From positions 1-14,101 of the forward strand of contig DASUSH010000004.1 in NCBI GenBank assembly GCA_036375215.1: 14,101 bases of DNA, written 5' to 3'. Made by a program: the position numbers and the translations under genes. Of the stretch, positions 1-6,370 are shown in pieces. The DNA comes from DASUSH01 sp036375215 (GTDB lineage Bacteria > Actinomycetota > Thermoleophilia > Solirubrobacterales > 70-9). The first letter of the stretch is position 1. Every line of letters starts with the position of its first letter. The notes under the pieces are model-generated. The model ran no database searches, was not told the DNA's origin, and saw only the letters and a program-made list of their open reading frames with translations.

Positions 1-948
1 GAAGGTGTAGGTCTGGTCGGGGAAGTGGCCGCAGAAGATGATCGCGTAGGCCCAGACGTTGCGGACGATGTTGGCGGTGGCGTCGGCCTTGGCGGTGGCG
101 CGGAAGGTCTTGCTGCCGCTGTTCAGCGCGGCTTCCGCCACAGACGCCCAGCGACTCTGCCGCTTGCGCCTCACCCGTCCGAGCAGGCCGCGGGGCTGCT
201 TGCGCTGCCGCCGCGTCTCCACCACCGCGTCGACGGCCGTCGCGGCGAGGGTGCTGACCAGCGGCCAGGCGATGTAGTCCTTGACGATCTGGCTCTTCGC
301 CTTGCCCGCGATCCCCTTCAGCTCCCGCTTCACCTGCGACTTCGACTTGTGGCCCTTGCGGATCGCCTCGAAGTCGAGGTCGTGCAGCGCCACCCCCCAC
401 TCGAACAGCGCCATCAGGATCAGGTTGTAGAAGGGCTGCGCGAGGTAGACCGGGTGCCACTTCTGCTCCGGGTCGATCCGCATGATCTCGTAGCCGAGGT
501 CCTTGTCCTTGCCGCGGATGTTGGTGTAGGTGTGGTGGACGTAGTTGTGGGAGTGCTTCCAGGCTTCGGCGGTGGAGGCGGTGTCCCAGTCCCAGGTCGA
601 GGAGTGGATCTGGGGGTCGTTCATCCAGTCCCACTGGCCGTGCAGGACGTTGTGCCCGATCTCCATGTTCTCGAGGATCTTCGCCAGCGAGAGCGTCGTC
701 GTCCCGGCGAGCCAGGCGGGCTTGAACAGGGAGGCGAGCAGGAGCACCCGGCCCGAGACCGCGAGCGTGCGGTGGAACTCGATCATGGCCACGATGTACT
801 TGCGGTCGCGGTCGCCGAGGTCCTCGTAGACCTCGTCGTGGATCGCGTCGAACTCGCGGCCGAGCTCCTCGATCTGCTCGTCGCTCAGCTTCGCCAGCGG
901 GCTGACGATCCCGTTCTCGTCCGTTCGCGGTGCGGTTTCGGTGGCCAT
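1..948 (-). CDS. Membrane fatty-acid (acyl-CoA) desaturase, DesA3-like; 3' end cut by window edge
   Basis: Predicted integral-membrane di-iron desaturase that inserts a cis double bond into a saturated acyl chain. The 316 visible residues include two of the three expected histidine boxes: H99-x3-H103 in GHNVLHGQWDWMNDP and H134-x3-HH139 in WKHSHNYVHH. The third box should lie beyond the window. Near the visible end, IVRNVWAYAIIFCGHFPD (about 294-311) matches the later conserved block of this family. The ATG at 948 is preceded by a strong Shine-Dalgarno sequence (AAGGAGAG, 958-951), the clearest in the window. The gene starts 17 bases after the reductase stop, so the two are probably co-transcribed. 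Mycobacterial DesA3 (Rv3229c) is likewise adjacent to its reductase Rv3230c and closely resembles this protein as I remember it. Odd point: residues about 245-286 are very rich in Arg and Lys. Substrate and regiochemistry (stearoyl-CoA delta-9 by analogy) are inferred. Confidence 0.9.
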   Translation of the reverse strand, partial: MATETAPRTDENGIVSPLAKLSDEQIEELGREFDAIHDEVYEDLGDRDRKYIVAMIEFHRTLAVSGRVLLLASLFKPAWLAGTTTLSLAKILENMEIGHNVLHGQWDWMNDPQIHSSTWDWDTASTAEAWKHSHNYVHHTYTNIRGKDKDLGYEIMRIDPEQKWHPVYLAQPFYNLILMALFEWGVALHDLDFEAIRKGHKSKSQVKRELKGIAGKAKSQIVKDYIAWPLVSTLAATAVDAVVETRRQRKQPRGLLGRVRRKRQSRWASVAEAALNSGSKTFRATAKADATANIVRNVWAYAIIFCGHFPDQTYTF

Positions 949-965
949 ATCTCTCCTTGCCCTCC

Positions 966-2060
966 TCAGAGCTCGATTTCGACTTGCCCCTCAGGGGCGT
1001 TGATGCAGGTTCTGACCGTCTCTCCCTCGGAGCCGTGGACCTTGCCGTTGCGCAGGTCGCGGACGTTCCCCGACTTGAGCACGCCGACGCAGGTGTGGCA
1101 GATCCCCTCGCGGCAGCCGAAGGGCAGCTCCAGGCCGGCCTCCTCGCCGGCGACGAGGATCGGCGTGCTGCCGTCGGACTCGGCCTCGCAATCCGACTTC
1201 GTGAAGGTGATCGTGCCGCCCTCGCCCTCCTCGGCGGTGCCGAGCTTGGGCTGGAAGCGCTCGAGGTGAAGCTGATCGAGGATGCCCGCGTTCTCGTAGT
1301 GCTCCTCGAAGGCGTCGATCATCTCCCCGGGGCCGGAGACGAAGATCTCGCGCTCGCGCCAGTCCGGGCAGAGCTCGTCGAGGTCCGGGGGTCCGAGCCG
1401 ACCCATCTCCCCGGTGATCTGGCGGTGCAGGCGATAGCCGTCGTGGCGGTCGTCGAGGTCGTCGAGGCGCGGGCCGAAGGTGACGCCGTCGGGCTCGCGA
1501 GCCGAGTGCAGGTGGACGACGTCGTCGAGCTCGTCCTGGTGGTCGAGATGGCGCAGCATGCTCATGATCGGCGTGATCCCGCTGCCGGCGCTGACGAAGA
1601 GCAGCTTGTCGGGGAGCGGGTCGGGGAGGACGAAGTCGCCCTCGACGCCGCCGAGGCGGACGATCGCGCCGGGCTTCACCTGCTCGACGAAGTAGGGCGA
1701 GACGACGCCCTCGGAGACCAGCTTCGGGGTGATCGAGATGCAGCCGTCCTCGCGGTCCGGGTCGGAGGTGAGGGAGTAGGCGCGCCAGTGGTGCTTGCCG
1801 TCGACGATCACGCCGACGCGCAGGTACTGGCCGGGCTCGTGGCCCTCCCACTCGAAGCCTGGGCGGATCGTGACCGTCACAGCGTCGCCCGCCTCGCGGT
1901 CGATCCGCTCGATCCGGCCGCGCAGCTCCTGCGTCGACCAGAGCGGGTTGATCAGCTCGAGGTAGTCGTCGGGGAGCAGCGGCGAGAAGAACGCGCTCAT
2001 CGCCTGCAGCGCCTTGCGGCGCAGCAGCGGGACCTTCGGTTTTGCGCCTCGCTCAGCCAT
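966..2060 (-). CDS. Ferredoxin reductase-like flavoprotein (FAD, NAD(P)H, C-terminal 2Fe-2S), electron donor to the desaturase
   Basis: A 364-residue soluble oxidoreductase that probably passes electrons from NAD(P)H through FAD and a 2Fe-2S centre to the neighbouring desaturase. The domains run in order. The FAD-binding barrel covers about 45-148, with the R93-A-Y-S96 flavin motif. The NAD(P)-binding domain covers about 150-268, with AGSGITP at 158-164. The C-terminal plant-type ferredoxin domain covers about 282-364, with cluster ligands C316, C321, C324 and C352. All four cysteines are present. The N-terminal stretch FSPLLPDDYLELINPLWS is typical of Rv3230c-like partners of DesA3. I chose the ATG at 2060 because the conserved region begins shortly after it and the preceding gap is compositionally distinct; the upstream GACGAAGAG is only a weak ribosome-binding site. 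It is first in a two-gene operon with the desaturase. The preference for NADPH is inferred from the mycobacterial homologue. Confidence 0.9.
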   Translation of the reverse strand: MAERGAKPKVPLLRRKALQAMSAFFSPLLPDDYLELINPLWSTQELRGRIERIDREAGDAVTVTIRPGFEWEGHEPGQYLRVGVIVDGKHHWRAYSLTSDPDREDGCISITPKLVSEGVVSPYFVEQVKPGAIVRLGGVEGDFVLPDPLPDKLLFVSAGSGITPIMSMLRHLDHQDELDDVVHLHSAREPDGVTFGPRLDDLDDRHDGYRLHRQITGEMGRLGPPDLDELCPDWREREIFVSGPGEMIDAFEEHYENAGILDQLHLERFQPKLGTAEEGEGGTITFTKSDCEAESDGSTPILVAGEEAGLELPFGCREGICHTCVGVLKSGNVRDLRNGKVHGSEGETVRTCINAPEGQVEIEL

Positions 2061-2089
2061 CTCTTCGTCATCCCCATACCCAAATCCAA

Positions 2090-2129
2090 GAATTACCACT
2101 ACGCCGTTCGATGAAACATCGTCTGATGT
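2090..2129 (-). promoter_or_regulatory. Probable promoter/operator for the reductase-desaturase operon: nested inverted repeats
   Basis: The 125-base gap between argD and the reductase is distinctly richer in A and T than the genes around it. It holds two overlapping perfect inverted repeats: ACATC-GTCT-GATGT (2116-2129) and CGATG-AAA-CATCG (2109-2121). On the minus strand an extended -10-like TGG-TAATTC (TAATTC at 2095-2090) lies downstream, with a weak -35-like TTTCAT or GTTTCA (2117-2111) inside the palindromes. This is the usual layout for a repressor, for example a TetR-family lipid-responsive regulator, covering a promoter. The palindromes are seen directly; the promoter and regulator type are inferred. 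No regulator gene is in the window. Confidence 0.4.
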
Positions 2130-2185
2130 AGAGGTCGGGGACGAGACTAGCGGCAGCCCGCGCACCCGTGGCCGGCGGAATCGGT

Positions 2186-3361
2186 CTAGCCGGCGAGCGC
2201 GGCGCCGAGCTTCTCGAGTGCCTCGTCGACCTCGGCCTCGCCGGCGACGAGCGGCGGCAGGAAGCGCAGGGTGTCCGGCGCCGGCACGTTGATCACGAGC
2301 CCCTCGGCAAGCGCCCGGGAGGAGACGCCGGCGGCGCTCTCGGACTCGAGCCCGGCGGCGAGCATCAGGCCGCGGCCCCGGACCTCGGCGACGCCATCGA
2401 GCCCGGCGAGCCCGGCGGCGAAGCGCTCGCCCTGGGCGCGCACGGAGGCGAGCAGCTCCGGGTCGCCGATCACGTCGAGCGCGGCGAGGGCCGCGGCCGC
2501 GGTCACCGGGGCGCCGGCGAAGGTCGAGCCGTGGTCGCCGAGGGTGAGCACCTCGCCGTACTCTGGCGCGGTCACGCAGGCGCCGACCGGCAGGCCGCCG
2601 CCGAGCGCCTTCGCCGCGGTCATCACGTCCGGCTTCACGGGGAGCTGCTCGTAGGCCCAGAGCGTCCCGGTCCTCCCCATCCCGGTCTGGACCTCGTCGA
2701 AGACGAGCAGCGCGCCGGCCTCGTCGCAGGCCTCGCGGGCGGCGCGGATGACCTCGTCGGCGATCGGCCAGATCCCGGCCTCGCCCTGGATCGGCTCCAG
2801 CATGACCGCCGCCGTGTCCGGCCCGACGGCGGCGCGGAGCGCCGCGGGGTCGTCGCGCGCCACCGGCTCGAAGCCGGCGGGCAACGGGCCGAAGAGGTCC
2901 TCGCGAGCGAGCTTCGGGGTCGCCGCCAGCGCCGCCAGCGTCCGGCCGTGGAAGGCGCCCTCGAGGACGACGATCTCGGGTCGCGCGATCCCGCGGCCGT
3001 GGGCGCGCTTGCGCACGAGCTTGATCGCGCACTCGCTCGCCTCCGCCCCGGAGTTGCAGATGAAGACACGGCCACCGAGGCTCGACTCGGCGAGCCGCTC
3101 GGCGAGGCGTGCCGCGTTTTCCGAGAGGTAGAGGTTCGAGGTGCCCATCAGGGTGCGCGACTGCTCGGCGATCGCAGCGACGATCCGTGGGTGGCAGTGG
3201 CCGGCGTTGTGTACCGAGAGGCCGGCGAAGAAGTCGAGGTACTCCTTTCCCTCCGAGTCCCACAGCCGGCACCCCTCGCCGCGGACGAACTCGACCGGGG
3301 CCCGCGGATAGGTCGGCATGGCGAACCGGTCGTCGAGCGCCCGCGTCTCCCCCACGCTCAC
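2186..3361 (-). CDS. argD: Acetylornithine aminotransferase (class III, PLP-dependent)
   Basis: Converts N-acetylglutamate 5-semialdehyde and glutamate to N2-acetylornithine and 2-oxoglutarate in cytosolic arginine synthesis. The 391 residues match the family length. Visible landmarks are the N-terminal MPTYPRAPVEFVRGEG, the phosphate-binding SGAEA loop (104-108), FHGRT (137-141), EPIQGEAG (189-196), FDEVQTGMGRTG (221-232) with the cofactor-contacting Asp222, the PLP-lysine K251 in TAAKALGGG, and HGSTFAG (278-284). The start is a GTG at 3361 whose last bases form the argB stop (GTGA, 4-base overlap), implying translational coupling; GTG at 3355 or ATG at 3319 are in-frame alternatives. It is the last arg gene here: the next gene downstream is the reductase, not argF or argR. 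Some family members also accept succinyl-diaminopimelate or other omega-amino substrates, but the operon context favours ArgD. Confidence 0.96.
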   Translation of the reverse strand: MSVGETRALDDRFAMPTYPRAPVEFVRGEGCRLWDSEGKEYLDFFAGLSVHNAGHCHPRIVAAIAEQSRTLMGTSNLYLSENAARLAERLAESSLGGRVFICNSGAEASECAIKLVRKRAHGRGIARPEIVVLEGAFHGRTLAALAATPKLAREDLFGPLPAGFEPVARDDPAALRAAVGPDTAAVMLEPIQGEAGIWPIADEVIRAAREACDEAGALLVFDEVQTGMGRTGTLWAYEQLPVKPDVMTAAKALGGGLPVGACVTAPEYGEVLTLGDHGSTFAGAPVTAAAALAALDVIGDPELLASVRAQGERFAAGLAGLDGVAEVRGRGLMLAAGLESESAAGVSSRALAEGLVINVPAPDTLRFLPPLVAGEAEVDEALEKLGAALAG

Positions 3362-4215
3362 GGGGTGACCATCGTGCCGATGCCGGCGTCGGTGAAGAGC
3401 TCCAAGAGCAGCGAGTGCGGGCGGCGGCCGTCGACGATGTGGGCCGACTGCACGCCGCCGGCGATCGCCTCGGCGCAGGCTGCGAGCTTCGGCCGCATCC
3501 CGCCGGCGAGCGACGGGATCGCCTCGGTGAGCTCGGCGACCGTCGTCCGCGAGATCAACGATCCGGGGTCGGCGGGATCGGCGAGCCAGCCCTCGACGTC
3601 GGTGAGGAAGATCGCCTTGTAGGCGCGCAGCGCCGCGGCGACCATGCCGGCGGCGGTGTCGGCGTTCACGTTGTAGGAGTTGCCCTCGCGGTCGGCTCCG
3701 GCGGACGCGATCACCGGGATGTAGTCGGCGGCGATGTGGTTCAGGACGTCGACGTCGACGCGCTCGATGTCGCCGACGAACCCGACCTCGTCCTTGTTCG
3801 GGTGCGGGCGGATCTCGAACATCGACCCGTCCTCGCCGGAGAGCCCGACGGCGGGCTGGCCGTGGCGGTTGAGGCGGGAGACGATGTCCGTGTTGACCTT
3901 GCCGAGCAGGACCATCTTCGCCACCTCGACGGTCGCCGGGTCGGAGACGCGGACGCCCTCGTGGAAGCGGACCTCCATCCCGAGCCGCTCCATGTAGGAG
4001 GTGATGTCCGGTCCGCCGCCGTGCACCACCACCGGGTTGAGCCCCACGTACTTCAGCAAGACGACGTCGGTCGCGAAGTCGTCGCGCAGCCGCTCGTCCC
4101 GCATCGCCGCGCCGCCGTACTTGATGACCACGGTCCGCCCGTGGAACTCGCGGATGTAGGGCAGTGCCTCGAGGAGGGTCTCGATGCGGTCGGTGCGGTC
4201 GGTGCGTTTCGTCAT
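3358..4215 (-). CDS. argB: N-acetylglutamate kinase
   Basis: Phosphorylates N-acetylglutamate with ATP, the second step of arginine synthesis and usually the point of feedback control in organisms with an ArgJ cycle. The 285 residues show KYGGAAM (32-38) for ATP phosphate binding, HGGGPDI (65-71), the acetylglutamate loop EGVRVSD (86-92), NVNADTAAG (182-190) and AGGMRPKL (237-244). An N-terminal helix (about 10-24) precedes the first strand, and the C-terminus reads LLLELFTDAGIGTMV. I associate both with arginine-inhibited hexameric kinases, so feedback inhibition by arginine is likely but inferred. The ATG at 4215 overlaps the argJ stop (ATGA, 4 bases), and the 3' end overlaps argD by 4 bases. 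Codons 5-10 are a perfect 9-base tandem duplication encoding TDRTDR. Confidence 0.97.
   Translation of the reverse strand: MTKRTDRTDRIETLLEALPYIREFHGRTVVIKYGGAAMRDERLRDDFATDVVLLKYVGLNPVVVHGGGPDITSYMERLGMEVRFHEGVRVSDPATVEVAKMVLLGKVNTDIVSRLNRHGQPAVGLSGEDGSMFEIRPHPNKDEVGFVGDIERVDVDVLNHIAADYIPVIASAGADREGNSYNVNADTAAGMVAAALRAYKAIFLTDVEGWLADPADPGSLISRTTVAELTEAIPSLAGGMRPKLAACAEAIAGGVQSAHIVDGRRPHSLLLELFTDAGIGTMVTP
4186..4203 (-). repeat. 9-bp tandem repeat (two copies) in the 5' end of argB
   Basis: Two perfect adjacent copies of GCGGTCGGT on the plus strand (4186-4194 and 4195-4203) encode TDR-TDR near the N-terminus of ArgB. The copy number is only two and the reading frame is kept, so this is probably a small slippage duplication in a tolerant N-terminal segment with no evident regulatory role. 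Confidence 0.7.
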
Positions 4216-5366
4216 GTCGTGTATTCGGCGTTGATCTCGACGTAGCGCTTGGTGAGGTCCGAGAAGAAGACGTGGGCGGCGCCGTTGCCGCGGCGGAGGG
4301 CGAGCGAGAGCTCGGCCTCGGGCTCCCCGCCGGCGAGCTCGGACGCGTCGATCTCGGCGGGCCCGAGCTCGGGCAGCTCCTCGCCGGCAAGCGCCATCCC
4401 GGCCGCCTGCGCGATCCGGCCCCAGTTCGGGTCGCGGCCGTGGAGCGCGGTCTTGACGAGCGGCGAGTTCGCGATCGCGCGCGCGACCCGATCGGCCTCC
4501 TCGGCGGAGGCGGCGCCGGTGACGGCGATCCGCCCGGCCCGGCTTGCGCCCTCGCCGTCGCGGACGATCTCGATCGCGAGCTGCAGGAGGACGGCCTCGA
4601 GCAGTCCCTCCGGCAGGGGCAGGCCCGAGGCCCCGCTCCCCTGCAGCATCACCATGTCGTTGGTGCTGAGCTGGCCGTCGACGGTGATCCGCTCGAAGGA
4701 GTCGCCGGCGGCGGCGCGCAGGGCGCCGGCGGCGTCGCCGAGGACGGCGTCCGTCTGGCAGAAGCAGAGCATCGTTGCGAACCCGGGCTCGATCATCCCC
4801 GCGCCCTTCGCCTGCGCCGAGAGGGTGACGCCGCCGGCACGGATCGTGCAGCGCTTCGGGAAGGCGTCGGTGGTCATGATCGCCTCCGAGAACGCCTCGC
4901 CCCCCTGCTCGGAGAGCCCCTCGGCGGCGCGGCCGATCCCGGCGAGCACCTCGTCGACCTGCAGGGGGACGCCGATGACGCCCGTCTCCCCGACCGCGAC
5001 CGAGCGCGGGTCGATCCCGAGCTCCGCCGCCGCGGCGTCGCGCATCGCGAGCGCGTCGCGGTAGCCCTGCTCGCCGGTGGCCGCGTTGGCGTTGCCCGAG
5101 TTGACGACGGCGGCGCGCAGGCCGCCGGCGTCGACGTCCTCGCGGCAGACCCGCACGGGCGCGGCGGCCGCGGCGTTGCGGGTGAGGAGCAGCGCCGAGG
5201 CGACATCGTCGGCGTCGCAGACGACGAGCCCGACGTCGGTCTTGCCGCCGCCCTTCAGCCCGCAGGCGGCGCCGCCGGCGCGGAATCCCGGCGCGAGCTG
5301 CGCGGGCTCGAGCTCCTCGGCGCCCTCCGGCGCCTCGACCCACCGCGATCGGAAGAAGCCGCTCAC
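4212..5366 (-). CDS. argJ: Glutamate N-acetyltransferase (ornithine acetyltransferase), self-cleaving
   Basis: Transfers the acetyl group from N-acetylornithine to glutamate, giving ornithine and regenerating acetylglutamate, so argE is not needed. Some members also use acetyl-CoA; that cannot be judged from sequence alone. The 384-residue precursor should autocleave between A197 and T198 in KGAGMIEPGFATML, freeing Thr198 as nucleophile of the beta chain. Other landmarks are GLKGGGKTDVGLVV (36-49), VNSGNANAATG (88-98), MTTDAFPK (164-171), TVDGQLSTND (228-237), GRDPNWGRI (310-318) and the hallmark C-terminus YVEINAEYTT. The GTG start at 5366 overlaps the argC stop (GTGA, 4 bases); conserved sequence begins soon after it, which argues against earlier starts. 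Its own stop overlaps the argB start by 4 bases. Confidence 0.97.
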   Translation of the reverse strand: MSGFFRSRWVEAPEGAEELEPAQLAPGFRAGGAACGLKGGGKTDVGLVVCDADDVASALLLTRNAAAAAPVRVCREDVDAGGLRAAVVNSGNANAATGEQGYRDALAMRDAAAAELGIDPRSVAVGETGVIGVPLQVDEVLAGIGRAAEGLSEQGGEAFSEAIMTTDAFPKRCTIRAGGVTLSAQAKGAGMIEPGFATMLCFCQTDAVLGDAAGALRAAAGDSFERITVDGQLSTNDMVMLQGSGASGLPLPEGLLEAVLLQLAIEIVRDGEGASRAGRIAVTGAASAEEADRVARAIANSPLVKTALHGRDPNWGRIAQAAGMALAGEELPELGPAEIDASELAGGEPEAELSLALRRGNGAAHVFFSDLTKRYVEINAEYTT

Positions 5367-6370
5367 GAGAGGCCCTCGCTCTCCTCGAGCCCCAGCATCA
5401 GGTTGAGGTTCTGGATCGCCTGCCCGGAGGCGCCCTTCCAGAGATTGTCGATCGCCGAGAAGACGAGCGGCCGGCCGTGGCTGTCGGTCGTGACGTGGAT
5501 CCGGCAGAAGTTCGTGTCGCGGACGTCGCGGACCCCCGGCGGGGCGTCGACGAGCTCGACGAAGGGCTCGTCGGCGTAGCGCGCCGCGTAGAGCGCGCGC
5601 AGCTCGTCGGCGCCCAGCTCGCGCGCGGGCCGCACGTAGCAGCTGACCAGCTCGCCCTGGTCGAGGGGGACGAGGTGCGGGACGAACGTCACGGTCGTGG
5701 CCGCCGCCGCGCCGAGGGCGGCGAGCTCCTGCGCGATCTCGGGCTCGTGGCGGTGGCCCGCGGTCCCGTACGGGCTCAGGTTCTCGTCCACGTTCACGAA
5801 GTGAAGGCGGTCCCCGCCGCCCCGCCCGGCCCCCGAGACCCCGGACTTGGCGTCGACGATGACGTCGTCGAGGAGGCCTTCGGCGGCGAGCGGCGCGAGC
5901 GCGAGGATCGTCGCGGTGGGGTAGCAGCCCGGGTTGGCGACGATCTTCGCCGTCGCGACGGCCTCCCGGTTCAGCTCGGTGAGCCCGTAGGCGGCATCCG
6001 CGACGAGCTCGAATGCGGGGTGCTCGCCGTACCAGCGCTCGTACGTCGAGCGCTCGCGGATCCGGAAGTCCGCGGAGAGGTCGACTACCGGCAGGCCGGC
6101 CGCCGCGAGCTCCGCCACCACCGGCGCCGCGGCGCCGTGGGGGTAGGCGACGATCGCCGCGTCCCAACCCTTCGCCGCGCCCGGTTCGTACTCGGAGAGC
6201 GTGATCGGCACCCGGTAGCGCGGGTAGAGCTCGGCGAGCGGCGTGCCGGCCTCGGCGCGCGCGGTCGCCGCGGCGAGCTCGAGCCGCGGATGGCGCCAGA
6301 CGAGCTCGGCGGCGAGCGCCCCGGTGAACCCGGAGGCGCCGACGACTCCGACCCGCTTCGGATCACTCAC
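5363..6370 (-). CDS. argC: N-acetyl-gamma-glutamyl-phosphate reductase
   Basis: NADPH-dependent reduction of acetylglutamyl phosphate to the semialdehyde, the third step of arginine synthesis. The 335 residues begin with the dinucleotide-binding fold VGVVGASGFTGALAAELV (GASGFTG at 11-17). They contain the catalytic cysteine C149 in IVANPGCYPTATIL, the SGVSGAGRGGG loop and the AGHRHEPEI segment that carries the active-site histidine region. The start is a GTG at 6370 lying inside the 3' end of pheT: the two reading frames overlap by 8 bases. There is no intergenic space for an arg promoter or ARG box directly upstream, so expression should depend on transcription through pheST or on promoters inside those genes. 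Its stop overlaps argJ by 4 bases. Confidence 0.97.
   Translation of the reverse strand: MSDPKRVGVVGASGFTGALAAELVWRHPRLELAAATARAEAGTPLAELYPRYRVPITLSEYEPGAAKGWDAAIVAYPHGAAAPVVAELAAAGLPVVDLSADFRIRERSTYERWYGEHPAFELVADAAYGLTELNREAVATAKIVANPGCYPTATILALAPLAAEGLLDDVIVDAKSGVSGAGRGGGDRLHFVNVDENLSPYGTAGHRHEPEIAQELAALGAAAATTVTFVPHLVPLDQGELVSCYVRPARELGADELRALYAARYADEPFVELVDAPPGVRDVRDTNFCRIHVTTDSHGRPLVFSAIDNLWKGASGQAIQNLNLMLGLEESEGLS

Noticed and set aside
2171..2194. GCCGGC repeated around the argD stop, a possible terminator hairpin
   Set aside because: The arms can pair, but each is itself a common GC-rich palindrome and no U-tract follows on the minus strand, so a terminator cannot be supported.
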